Positions 1 through 7,629 of a stretch of 16,698 nucleotides of DNA are shown piece by piece. Position numbers and translations under genes: made by a program. The number at the start of each line of letters is the position of its first letter. Positions within the stretch are counted from its first letter, which is position 1. This DNA is from Cymbomonas tetramitiformis (taxonomy: Eukaryota; Chlorophyta; Pyramimonadophyceae; Pyramimonadales; Pyramimonadaceae): positions 1 through 16,698 of the forward strand of contig LGRX02027683.1 of assembly GCA_001247695.2 (NCBI GenBank). The letters are read 5' to 3'. The notes beneath the pieces are model-generated. The model ran no database searches. It was not told where the DNA came from and worked only from the letters and a program-made list of their open reading frames with translations.

Positions 1-2456
1 ATGAGCCAGGCGGGTTGTATCTCCGGGTCGTCATTGCCGCGTAGCTTCTGCGTCTCCGCGTACACCAGGTACTTCTTCAGCTGGGCAGGGGTCAGGAACA
101 CCTCATCCACCAATCCCGCGCAGGCCGTGCCCTTCGGAGACCTGTCTCCAGATGCTTTCCCAGGAGAACAGCCTGTGATGGTGACGCGATCTCCGATCTT
201 ACCACCGCGGGACTTCCTGAGGAAGGAGACGGAACCATTCCCTTCATAGCCCAGAGTGACAGGAGAGTGACTGCGCAACCACCTTCCGCCAAGGATAACA
301 TCCACCTGTATGCCCAGTGGTAGGATCCGGAGGGCAAGGGCGTTCTCTGTATAGGTGCCCGTGGTGGTGTGCGTGTTAAACTTGGCGTACGCGGTGGCGC
401 CAGCAATCTTCACAGATCCATCCGCCAAGGTGACTCGCATCTCGGAGCCGGCTCGTGTCGTGAGGCCACATCGCTTGGCGCTCTGCTCCGAGATGAAGTT
501 GTCAGAGGCCCCCGAATCGATCAGCACCTTGACCGTGTGCCCTCTGAGGGTTGCGTAGAACACCAGTAGCAGCGGTCCTTCTTCGTCATGTGCCGCTGCG
601 AGGGTGCCCTCAATGTCGGTCTTCCACTGAACTCCCCCATCTGTGCGTATGCTTTTGCACTTGAGGTTGGGGAGGAGGTTGTCCGAGGCCTCGCGGCATT
701 CTTCCAACGTTTGTCTACACGCGGCGTAGAACTCCTCATCCAACAAATCAACATCTTCAGTAGGATGACTGACGAGGTTGTCCACACTCGCCGTCAGCAG
801 GGTACCCGCTGAGGTGCATTCGTTCGAGGTGGGGCTGACATGAGTGGTGTCGCTGGTGGTAGGGCTCACATGGGTGGTGTTACTGGTAGTAGGGCTCACA
901 TGGGTAGTGCCGCTAGTGGTAGGGCTTACATGGGTAGTGCCGCTTGTTGTGGGGCTCGCATGGGTAGCGACACTGTTGGTGAGACTGCCATGGGTGAGGG
1001 GGTCCTCGTCATGCTGAGGGCTGCTAGTGGGGGAGTTGTGGGCGAGTTGGTGGGAGCTCTGGTGATCAGTTCTCGTCTCAGGGGTCCCAGCTGCTGCCAT
1101 CTGCTGGGTGAAGCAGAGCGAATTGACTGAGGACTCCTCTTCCATCACCTCAGGATCTTCAGCGATGGGGTGGCTGTCGAGACAGGGCGGCGCTTCATCT
1201 GCTTCATGCGTTCTGACGGTGGTCATCTGCTGGGTGAAGCAAAGCGAGCTGGGCGTGGAGGTCTCCTCTACCTCTGCACAGTCGGATGAACCTTCGGGGT
1301 TTCCTCCCGGGGTGGCCGGTGCGTTATCATGGTGCGAAGATGTAGTCTCTGTTGTGGGCTCGGCCAGCGAGTATGATGGAGGGGACGCTCCCAAGGGGCT
1401 GGGACCCAGCTTCCTCATCTTGTACGGGTGTACTGCGTGCAGACTGCACCAGGCGCCAGGTAGGCCCACATCTCCTGCTGTCCCAGGTATCGTGCCCACT
1501 TCAGTGTCCAGGGTGCAGAGGGATGCCGAAGATCTCGCTGCTGCTCTTCGTGCGCCCTCTTTTTCCCACAGCCTGCTACCTGGGGAAGAATCTGGGCTCG
1601 AAGTGGCGATTGCCTTCTGCTGCTCGGCGGGCGACAGCTCTCTCCAAGCCGCGTAGAGGTCGTGGGAGCTGGCGTTAGAGGGTTCGGGGACTTGCTGGCG
1701 ACCGTCGTGTGAGAGGAGGTGCCACAATGCTATGCGCTGATGGCCCTCCTTGCGATCTTGAGGTTCGCGGGCAATGCGCATCCTCTCTGCCAACTGGTTG
1801 GCGCGGTTCACGCGCTCCTTTGGCGATCGACTCCCAGAGTGTATGCGGCTGCGGGTGCGCTCCCACATCTTATCCACCAGGTCCTTGGCAGCCTCTGGGG
1901 ATTTGCGCAGAGCTCTGCGGACCTTTTGCATGGCGACCTCGAGGGGAAGGGAGTACAGGTCTCTCTTCCAGTGCCACGCAGTTAGCCTCTTCTGTGGGTC
2001 TGCAAGGTTGGACTGATAGTTGGGCAGTGGTAGGACAACACGCGGTCGGGGGCGAAGATCGTGGGGCTCTCCGCGGTTGCTGCCCATAATGGGGGGTCTG
2101 TGCCGGGGGACTCGCCGCCCCCTCCGACCCTCGATCCTCGCTTGTGTATAAGCAGGGCCGTCATCAAGAGGTAGTGACGGCTCATCGAAGGAGGTGCTTC
2201 CTGCAAGAGGGTGGCTAGTAAGGTCATCCCTCGGCGGCGATGGGGCACCAGCTGAGTGGTAGGTGCGTCGCAAGCGGGTCCCAGAGGTGAAGGCCACGCT
2301 CTTGGGATGGGGACGTTGGCCCCAAGGGTCTTTGCGTCCTCGGGCGCGTCGGGGTCCCACTGGCTCTGACCGCTTCTCCAGGGCGGAGAGGGTCTGATCA
2401 TCAGGGAAAGACCTCACTTCCTCGAAGGGCAGGGTCTGGGGCTGGCCGCCGGCCAG
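1..2456 (-). CDS. pol: Retrotransposon Pol N-terminal part with retropepsin (partial)
   Basis: The frame is open for 818 codons from just after the Gag TGA (2459-2457) to the window edge, in the same frame as Gag. It has no start codon of its own, so expression as Gag-Pol by stop readthrough is the simplest route if the element is active. The first ~640 codons are a basic then Ser/Thr/Pro-rich region with no recognised domain; it holds basic helical stretches (about 1990-1740), a duplicated SLCFTQQM octapeptide (about 1100-1125 and 1225-1250) and decapeptide repeats at 831-996. A retropepsin follows: IDSGAS with catalytic Asp at 518-516, a flap-like ADGS near 430, and ILGGRWL near 296-276. 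It ends at the edge in a linker typical of the start of reverse transcriptase. The protease assignment is firm; the family is inferred. Confidence 0.8.
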   Translation of the reverse strand, partial: MAGGQPQTLPFEEVRSFPDDQTLSALEKRSEPVGPRRARGRKDPWGQRPHPKSVAFTSGTRLRRTYHSAGAPSPPRDDLTSHPLAGSTSFDEPSLPLDDGPAYTQARIEGRRGRRVPRHRPPIMGSNRGEPHDLRPRPRVVLPLPNYQSNLADPQKRLTAWHWKRDLYSLPLEVAMQKVRRALRKSPEAAKDLVDKMWERTRSRIHSGSRSPKERVNRANQLAERMRIAREPQDRKEGHQRIALWHLLSHDGRQQVPEPSNASSHDLYAAWRELSPAEQQKAIATSSPDSSPGSRLWEKEGARRAAARSSASLCTLDTEVGTIPGTAGDVGLPGAWCSLHAVHPYKMRKLGPSPLGASPPSYSLAEPTTETTSSHHDNAPATPGGNPEGSSDCAEVEETSTPSSLCFTQQMTTVRTHEADEAPPCLDSHPIAEDPEVMEEESSVNSLCFTQQMAAAGTPETRTDHQSSHQLAHNSPTSSPQHDEDPLTHGSLTNSVATHASPTTSGTTHVSPTTSGTTHVSPTTSNTTHVSPTTSDTTHVSPTSNECTSAGTLLTASVDNLVSHPTEDVDLLDEEFYAACRQTLEECREASDNLLPNLKCKSIRTDGGVQWKTDIEGTLAAAHDEEGPLLLVFYATLRGHTVKVLIDSGASDNFISEQSAKRCGLTTRAGSEMRVTLADGSVKIAGATAYAKFNTHTTTGTYTENALALRILPLGIQVDVILGGRWLRSHSPVTLGYEGNGSVSFLRKSRGGKIGDRVTITGCSPGKASGDRSPKGTACAGLVDEVFLTPAQLKKYLVYAETQKLRGNDDPEIQPAWL
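831..996 (-). repeat. 30-bp in-frame minisatellite encoding Thr/Ser-rich decapeptides
   Basis: About 5.5 tandem copies of a 30-bp unit start at 831, 861, 891, 921, 951 and 981. Read in the Pol frame they encode HVSPTTSGTT-like decapeptides (variants carry N, D or V and A). Substitutions keep the frame and mostly the residues, which suggests the repeat was coding while it diverged. It lies about 100 codons upstream of the protease. Confidence 0.85.
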
Positions 2457-2459
2457 TCA
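2442..2459 (-). promoter_or_regulatory. Gag TGA stop followed directly by GC-rich hairpin (candidate readthrough site)
   Basis: On the minus strand the Gag stop TGA (2459-2457) is followed without a gap by CTGGCC GGC GGCCAG, a perfect 6-bp stem with a 3-nt loop (2456-2442). The +4 base is C, a leaky context. The downstream frame is the same and is open to the window edge with a protease in it. Stop readthrough between gag and pol is known in gammaretroviruses; its use here is inference. The alternative is a point mutation such as CGA or TGG to TGA in a dead copy. Confidence 0.5.
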
Positions 2460-3800
2460 TTCATCGCTCTCCACCGAGGGGAGGCCGTCACCCTCCACGA
2501 GCTCGATACCCGCAAGGGCCGCCAGGGTCTGGTAGCTCTGCTCGTCTTCACAGGTAGCAAGTGCCAAGACCTCCTCGGAGAACTCCTCTGGGACGCCATC
2601 CACCGAGGAGATGTCCTCCTGTTGCTCGATGGCCCAAACGACGGCGGCTACAAACCCAGGGGAATTCGCCAGTCGAGCGGGCGCATTGGCCCTCCACTCC
2701 TTGAGCTTAGCCTCGTCCGTGCAGTTACGGACGATGTGCTCCGCGGAGCCGCAGGCGAAGCACCGGCGGACTTTCGGAGCGTCGGGGCGGGAGAGGCCAG
2801 GCGGTGGTGGTAATGGGGTCACTGCCGCGGCAACGGTGGTGGCAGGTCCATTCTCCAGCATGGCAAGAGCTGGGCGGTTCGAAGAGGGGATACGCCTGAA
2901 GAAGGGGGTGCGAGGTGATGGATTGGCGAAGGAAACAGTACGGGTAGGACGGTCTTGAGAGCGCCTCTGAGCCGCCTCCGTGTCAATGTCACTCTCCACC
3001 TCCTCAGCAACTTCCCGAATCTTCAACAAGGCGTTGTGGGTGCCTGGGATATCGTCAGCGACGGCCTTCCTTTCCCACTCTTCTGGTTTGGAGACATCCA
3101 AGTGGATGGCTCTCAGGCGTCGCATCACCTTGGGTGCATATTTCAACCCTCGGCGGTACGTAGAGAGCATCGACAGGTTGGTCATCTCCACGCAATTGGG
3201 GACTCTGCCGGCCAGGAAGTTGACGGAGGCCATGCGGGTCTCAAATCGCGAGAAATACTCCGCCGCGGTCTCGCTCGTCGCCTGCTTCAGGGCAATGGCC
3301 TCGCCATGTGCGTTCTCCAGGTAGGCCTGCGTCAGGGAGCACACCGCCAGATCGCTGAAGAACACATCCAGCTCCCCGTAGCGTTTGTGCCAGGCCTGCT
3401 CGGACCCGAAGGTCCCTGCCGCGCGCTCCAAGAACTTCCCCTGCTGGTCTTGGAGAGTGTGCTCCTTGAAACTCCAAAGAAGGCTTGACACACTCGCCTG
3501 GTACGCTGATACAGACGGCGTACAGCTGGGAGTGGTCAGTGCCTCGATCACGATGGCCTCTTGGAATACCTTCCGCACCATGTTGGAGTAGTGCTCCAAC
3601 TGCGTCAGGAGGCTCTCCTTGTCGGCCGATTTAGTGTCGGACGCGGAGCGGGGGAACCTGGTCACGCTCTTGACCAGCTTTAGCACCATCTCCTTGGTCT
3701 TGTGCTCCAGGCGAACCTCATCTGAGGATGCTCGCAGATTAGTGCCCTGCGGCAATCGAACGATGCCTGGTACAAAGCGGGTGGCGCTGGGAGAGAGAGT
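2457..3800 (-). CDS. gag: Gag: capsid-like region and CCHC nucleocapsid (C-terminal part)
   Basis: Gag forms the particle and its nucleocapsid binds the element's RNA. The frame is open from 4160, but upstream of about 3800 its composition (R/P/C-rich) is that of an out-of-frame shadow, so coding in this frame probably begins near 3800, where the preceding ORF gives way. The middle part (about 3690-2980) is helical and capsid-like, with a YFSRFETRM stretch and an acidic helix near 3000. A single zinc knuckle, CFACGSAEHIVRNC (CX2CX4HX4C), sits at 2762-2721. The protein ends in an acidic tail at the TGA at 2459-2457, in frame with Pol. There is no ATG suited to start it here, so it is best read as the C-terminal part of a larger Gag broken by a -1 frame change from the upstream ORF. 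Confidence 0.75.
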   Translation of the reverse strand, partial: TLSPSATRFVPGIVRLPQGTNLRASSDEVRLEHKTKEMVLKLVKSVTRFPRSASDTKSADKESLLTQLEHYSNMVRKVFQEAIVIEALTTPSCTPSVSAYQASVSSLLWSFKEHTLQDQQGKFLERAAGTFGSEQAWHKRYGELDVFFSDLAVCSLTQAYLENAHGEAIALKQATSETAAEYFSRFETRMASVNFLAGRVPNCVEMTNLSMLSTYRRGLKYAPKVMRRLRAIHLDVSKPEEWERKAVADDIPGTHNALLKIREVAEEVESDIDTEAAQRRSQDRPTRTVSFANPSPRTPFFRRIPSSNRPALAMLENGPATTVAAAVTPLPPPPGLSRPDAPKVRRCFACGSAEHIVRNCTDEAKLKEWRANAPARLANSPGFVAAVVWAIEQQEDISSVDGVPEEFSEEVLALATCEDEQSYQTLAALAGIELVEGDGLPSVESDE

Positions 3801-5887
3801 ACAGGGTTCGCAGCGGCTGCAGGGTGAACGGGGTTCGCGGCAGTGGCGGAGTGAACGGGGTTTGCGGCGGCGGAGTGGGGGAAACGGGCTGGAGGTGGTG
3901 GTCCCGGGGCATGCGCGGGCGGGAGCGCAGGCGCGGGATTTGTGGGGACTGCAGTCGGAGTGGGCGGTAATGCAGGGGCTGATGGTGGTGCGGGGAGTGG
4001 AAGAGGTGTATGGAAGGGCAGGGGTGTGGATGGTTGTGCGGCCACCACGCTCATGCTCCGGTACCAATCGGAGTTGCTGACCTCCGACCACGCGGCGACC
4101 CCGTCCTGATCGAAGTTCTGCATCTCCGACTCCCGCGCAGTGGCAGGGATCCACTCCCACACTGGCTGCCCCATGCTCGTAGACCGCACATTGGCCGCGG
4201 CTGGGTCCCCCATTGCCATATCCATGACCTCGCGATCGACCATGAGAACCCAGGTCTCCACACGAGGGTTGGTAAGTGGTAGGGGTGCATGGTGTAGGCG
4301 GCCTCCCATACGCGCATATGCGGTCAGCGGCGCTCCCAGCAGGTGCATGATCCTGAACAAGATGGCGTCGCCCTGCACCCCAGCCCGGCGGCGTTCATCC
4401 CATGGCAGGGAGACGGTTGCCGCGCCTCGCACCCCCGCTGACTGGTGCACCCACAATGAGCCACCATCGTGGGTGACGAAGAGGGCTCTGACCTCTGGGT
4501 ACTGAGGGTAGGAGGGCTCTGGTGCGGGGTCGTCAGGGGGATCTTGAGGTGGATCACTGGGGGGCCCTGGTGGCGAATCGCTTGAACTGGAGTCTCTGGG
4601 CTCTGAGTCGGGGTCGCCACCGCCGTGTACCACCGTCTCCATCGACTGCCGCCGGCGGGCCACCATCATGTTGTGGGGATTTGGCCGACCCTGAATGGGA
4701 GGTTCGGCGGGAGCGGCCTCAGCAACGGTCTGAGGCACTGGGGGGGTTACGTTGGCGGCGACGTCTGCCTCGCGTGGATGGTCCGCCGTCAGGCCTCCCT
4801 GTGCGCTGCTCTGAGGGTCGCCTGGTGGAGAGGCTCCTGCAGATGTCGTCGCGCCAGGCAGGGCGAGTCCTCTCGAAAGCACCGCGGGGATGTCCAGGGC
4901 TTGTACTGCCGCTAGGACTTCTCTGCGAATGTGCTCGCTTCGGCTGCTCGCGTCCGAGTCGGAGCCGGACCTATGGGCGGCCCTCCGCCTGCGCTCAGCC
5001 CGTGCCTGCGTGCTTCGGCTGCCTCTGGTCCCCGTGCTGGTGCGGCTGATGTCCGTGCCGGAGTCGGGGTCAGAGTGGTCAGGTGCGTGGCTTAGACCTG
5101 GGAGATGCTTGCCATGTGTCGCAGGGCCCGAGGATACTCTTCGGGAACGCCGACGCCGGCGGTTCTCTGAGGTTGCTGCCACCGCGGGGAGGTGACGCAC
5201 CAAGAGCTGGGTCCCGCCCGAGACGCTCTGCTGAGCTCCACTGTCAAGGGGTACCTGCAGAGGGTCCGGCAGGGGTGCGGCACCGATGCTGACGAAGTGT
5301 TGCAGCGATGAGAGGTCCGCGCCTGAGTCATGAAGCGCGGAGGTGGCTGGTGCCAGCTGGTGGGGCTGCTGTAGTCGATGCTGCGGCAGTTGTGGCGGCT
5401 GCGGCTGCTGTTGCTGCTGTTGCTGCTGCTGTTGCTGCTGTAACTGCTGTTGCTGGAACTGCTGCTGCTGTAACTGCTGCTGCATCGGTTCCAGTGGCTG
5501 CTGCTGAAGCCACTGCTGTTGTTGCTGCTGGTACGCGAGCCACTGCTGCTGCTGCTGCGGCTGTTGTTGGAACGGTGTGGGATATGCGCCCACGGGGTGA
5601 TAGGTTCCCAGTGTGAACGGCACTGGTGACACTCCCCCAGCGAGGGGCGCTGATTGGGGCAATACCCAATTGACACCGTTCCATACAGCCTGTGCGGGGG
5701 TGCCATCCGGCATAGTATAAGGGCGGGACACCGCTGTGTAGGGCATGGTGGTGCCTGGATGTGGAAGGGGGTGAGCGGAAGCGTATGCGGTGGGAGAAGG
5801 GAAGGTCATGGGGGAGAACAGTGGGTGGTGCAGCTGCTCTGCACTGGCACCCATGCTGGGAAAGAATTCTGATGTCTGCTGTGACAT
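3680..5887 (-). CDS. Large N-terminal Gag-like ORF, Q/P/R-rich with a central globular domain
   Basis: The start is the ATG at 5887-5885 (MSQQTSEFF), the first ATG of the frame; it gives about 735 residues. In order: an aromatic/Pro N-terminus; a polyglutamine tract (about residues 105-165); an Arg-rich nuclear-localisation-like cluster RRRRRSRR near residue 240; a second RS/ERRRRA region; an acidic Ser/Pro stretch (PPGPPSDPPQDPPDDP); a compact mixed domain (about residues 465-610, positions 4500-4050); and a Pro/Ala tail with 9-residue repeats. The final ~30 codons (after about 3790) look out of frame, and the natural continuation is the -1 frame carrying capsid and zinc knuckle. It is therefore probably the N-terminal part of a giant Gag of about 1,140 residues. 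Function is inferred from position. Confidence 0.6.
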   Translation of the reverse strand: MSQQTSEFFPSMGASAEQLHHPLFSPMTFPSPTAYASAHPLPHPGTTMPYTAVSRPYTMPDGTPAQAVWNGVNWVLPQSAPLAGGVSPVPFTLGTYHPVGAYPTPFQQQPQQQQQWLAYQQQQQQWLQQQPLEPMQQQLQQQQFQQQQLQQQQQQQQQQQQPQPPQLPQHRLQQPHQLAPATSALHDSGADLSSLQHFVSIGAAPLPDPLQVPLDSGAQQSVSGGTQLLVRHLPAVAATSENRRRRRSRRVSSGPATHGKHLPGLSHAPDHSDPDSGTDISRTSTGTRGSRSTQARAERRRRAAHRSGSDSDASSRSEHIRREVLAAVQALDIPAVLSRGLALPGATTSAGASPPGDPQSSAQGGLTADHPREADVAANVTPPVPQTVAEAAPAEPPIQGRPNPHNMMVARRRQSMETVVHGGGDPDSEPRDSSSSDSPPGPPSDPPQDPPDDPAPEPSYPQYPEVRALFVTHDGGSLWVHQSAGVRGAATVSLPWDERRRAGVQGDAILFRIMHLLGAPLTAYARMGGRLHHAPLPLTNPRVETWVLMVDREVMDMAMGDPAAANVRSTSMGQPVWEWIPATARESEMQNFDQDGVAAWSEVSNSDWYRSMSVVAAQPSTPLPFHTPLPLPAPPSAPALPPTPTAVPTNPAPALPPAHAPGPPPPARFPHSAAANPVHSATAANPVHPAAAANPVLSLPAPPALYQASFDCRRALICEHPQMRFAWSTRPRRWC
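3807..3880 (-). repeat. 27-bp tandem repeat in the Gag Pro/Ala tail
   Basis: Nearly three copies of a 27-bp unit begin at 3807, 3834 and 3861. In the large ORF's frame they encode nonapeptides of the type AANPVHSAT. The repeat lies just upstream of the point where the reading frame changes, so unequal pairing here could have contributed to the frame break. Confidence 0.7.
5395..5565 (-). repeat. CAG/CAA trinucleotide tract (polyglutamine)
   Basis: On the plus strand this is a run of TGC/TGT triplets; on the minus strand it is mixed CAG and CAA in the frame of the large ORF, giving Gln runs broken by Pro, Leu and Trp. The mixture of CAG and CAA suggests selection for glutamine rather than pure repeat slippage. 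Other frames give Ala- or Ser-rich shadow ORFs. Confidence 0.85.
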
Positions 5888-5972
5888 TCTGACCGCTGAG
5901 CTGGTTGAGTTCACAGACTGGGTGTGGCAAAGGCCACAGGTGAGCAAAAGTAGTGAGTGCTCGCCTTTTTAT

Positions 5973-6287
5973 TTAATCAGTCTCGTCCTCGTCGATGTCA
6001 CTCTCTGGAGGCGAAGGAGCGAGGCTTCCAGGTGGAGATGGGGGGACCCAAGGCCACTCTGTGATCCCTTGCACTGGGTATGAGCCAGGGAGCGCGGGGA
6101 AGGCTGTTAGGTCTTGGGAGTTCGGGTAGTAGAAGAGGCAGTTTCCAACCTGATGCCACACGAAATCGTGATGTACTGGTGGAATAGCCAGCGTGAAGGT
6201 GTTGAAGAACTGCCAGAAACGTCCAGGAATTGTTGAAAGCGCTGTTTGAGGGAGCTTTCCCCGCTGCTGAGGGCCGAGAGGACGGTA
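5973..6287 (-). CDS. Exon-like open frame of unknown function with acidic C-terminus
   Basis: The frame is open for 104 codons between a TGA (6290-6288) and a TAA (5975-5973) and contains no ATG, so it would have to be an exon or a remnant. It reads like protein: an aromatic/hydrophobic stretch (GRFWQFFNTFTLAIPPVHHD), a FYYPN motif, a proline-rich segment (WVPPSPPGSLAPSPPE) and a DIDEDETD end. It lies about 85 bp upstream of the Gag-like ATG on the same strand, so it could be the tail of a gene at the insertion boundary, part of the retroelement leader, or a captured fragment. I do not recognise the family. Confidence 0.3.
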   Translation of the reverse strand, partial: YRPLGPQQRGKLPQTALSTIPGRFWQFFNTFTLAIPPVHHDFVWHQVGNCLFYYPNSQDLTAFPALPGSYPVQGITEWPWVPPSPPGSLAPSPPESDIDEDETD

Positions 6288-6289
6288 TC

Positions 6290-7090
6290 AGGGATTTCTA
6301 GGCTGTTCTATGGGGTCTAAAGAAGGGTTTTTCGGTGGTGGGGGCTACTGGGAAAGGTTTTGGGGCAAGCTGGAAACTGTCAAAAACGGCTATTTTGGGC
6401 TGTTTTGGGTGGTTTTTCGCCATTTTGGGGCTCTGAAAGGTAAGCTATGTGGTTTTCCTGGCTACTATAAACCGGGGAAACCCTTTAGGGTGCTCTCTGA
6501 CGGTTGTTTGTAGCCTGGGGCAGACTTGGAACTTAAGATCGGAAAACCAATCTTGACCAACGAGAGCCTGGTTGGCCCCCCAGTGTTAAGGAGACGTTTT
6601 GCTGATATTTGGTAACTTTTGGAAGCAGAATACGAGTTCCTTCTTTGAAAAAAAAATAGTATTTCTGACGTAAAAATTGCGCAGAGTTTCCCAAAAGTAC
6701 GGCTCTCCCCCTTCAGTATAACGCAAGTTACAGTGTGGCCGTGGCTGAACGCGCGGAGGTGTTCAGGTAACGCTCATTGATACCAATTGTGCCTGGGGCA
6801 CTACGACAGATGCTCGGAAATATGTTTTTGATTGAACGTGCAAAGGTACACAATTCGGATTTTATAATATACTGGATCAGAGCCAGATTGAGGTACAAAC
6901 GATAATTCGGTTCCGAGTTCTGAAGGCTAAACACTTCTCAAGTGCTCCACTTATTCACTCGTCACTCAGGTTGCAAGGTCAACCTCTTGACGGCCGATGT
7001 CACACTTCGGCTCAACGTTCAATTCCCGATCCGATCTCATTTCTAATTCCGATTCGTCATTCTTGATTCAGATGTTATGCTGACAGACTG
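6290..7090. other. Gene-free AT-richer region; possible 5' LTR/leader of the minus-strand element
   Basis: No convincing coding frame is present. The part up to about 6500 has repeated TTTTGGG-rich motifs and a minus-strand TATA-like element. Two small inverted repeats lie around 6534-6582 (AAGAT/ATCTT and CCAAC/GTTGG arms). A 5' LTR would be expected here if the element is intact, but no second copy is in the window to define it. Confidence 0.35.
6465..6471 (-). promoter_or_regulatory. TATA-like box facing the minus-strand element
   Basis: On the minus strand the motif reads TTTATAG within CGGTTTATAGTAGCC, about 580 bp upstream of the Gag-like ATG. It could serve transcription of the retroelement. 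This is only a motif match. Confidence 0.2.
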
Positions 7091-7091
7091 A

Positions 7092-7400
7092 CACGATGAC
7101 TGTCCCACAGTACTGTCATACTGCTGTACTGTCATACTGTCATACTGTCATAGCGTCATACTGTCATACTGTCATAACCTTGATATCTGATATTCGATCT
7201 CATTGTCTTTTCAACCCCGATGCGAATCCAACCATTCTTCGAGGGTCTGACTGAGTGCCACGATGACACCCCCCACAGTACTGTCATACTACTATAGTGT
7301 CATAGTGTCATAGTGTCATACTGTCATACCCCGGACATCTGGTATTCATTCTCATCGTGATTTCAAGCCCAATTTCACTGTCATCGTGCCAATCCCAGAT
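7092..7400. repeat. 167-bp tandem duplication containing TACTGTCA octamer arrays
   Basis: Two related units begin with CACGATGAC at 7092 and 7259. Each has CCACAG followed by an array of octamers of the TACTGTCA type (eight at 7111-7174, six at 7279-7326, with TAGTGTCA and TAGCGTCA variants). Similar sequence (ATCTGATATTC / ATCTGGTATTC) follows in both. The octamer number differs between units, as expected of a slipping array after duplication. Confidence 0.75.
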
Positions 7401-7462
7401 TACCCCCGATGACACACATACGGACGCATAGGCATATCGGCTCACGCTGTGCCTCCGGGCAC

Positions 7463-7592
7463 ACAATCTGGATTAAAATCAAGTGCCTACACCCAATCTA
7501 GATTAAAATGAAGTGCCTACACCCAATCTAGATTAAAATGAAGTGCCTACACCCAATCTGAATTAAAATGAAATGTGTACACCCAATCTAGA
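7463..7592. repeat. 30-bp minisatellite
   Basis: About 4.3 tandem copies of a 30-bp unit (starts 7471, 7501, 7531, 7561, with a partial copy before). The unit carries AATCTAGATTAAAATGAAGT and a CCTACACC segment. The first and last copies are the most diverged, the usual pattern for an array homogenised from its centre. Confidence 0.9.
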
Positions 7593-7599
7593 CTTATCC

Positions 7600-7626
7600 C
7601 ACACACACACACACACATATATATAT
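7600..7626. repeat. CA/TA dinucleotide microsatellite
   Basis: A (CA)n run passes directly into a (TA)n run immediately after the 30-bp minisatellite. Confidence 0.9.
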
Positions 7627-7629
7627 CAA

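Larger units (their letters stand above)
1..5960 (-). mobile_element. Ty3/gypsy-like LTR retrotransposon, 5' part, truncated by window edge
   Basis: Read on the minus strand, this block carries in order a Q-rich N-terminal Gag-like ORF, a capsid-like region with a CX2CX4HX4C zinc knuckle, one TGA stop, and a Pol frame with an aspartic protease. This is the Gag-NC-PR order of LTR retroelements. The DSGAS and ILGGRWL motifs favour Ty3/gypsy over copia, but reverse transcriptase and integrase, needed to be sure, lie beyond position 1. No LTR or primer-binding site could be delimited; the 5' LTR would be expected at higher coordinates, perhaps within 6290-7000. Composition is GC-rich, in contrast to the AT-rich DNA from about 6300 on. 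The right boundary is set only by where the Gag ORF starts and is approximate. Confidence 0.75.

Noticed and set aside
1..1680. Plus-strand frames of 60-180 codons over the Pol region (for example 1108-1656)
   Set aside because: The minus frame is continuously open and contains a retropepsin; the plus frames are shadows.
3801..4160. Extension of the capsid ORF up to a GTG at 4160
   Set aside because: Upstream of about 3800 the frame is Arg/Pro/Cys-rich and is a shadow of the Pro/Ala tail in the neighbouring frame; the GTG is not a credible eukaryotic start.
3680..4160. Programmed -1 frameshift site between the two Gag frames
   Set aside because: No X XXY YYZ heptamer was found in the part of the overlap where the protein character changes.
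5092..5930. Long Ala-rich and Ser-rich open frames on both strands over the CAG tract
   Set aside because: They are frame shadows of the CAG/CAA repeat; the Gln frame fits the surrounding coding sequence.
6125..6165. TGGCATCAGG as a full-length tRNA-Met primer-binding site for the minus-strand element
   Set aside because: It matches only partly, lies inside an exon-like open frame and no LTR end precedes it.
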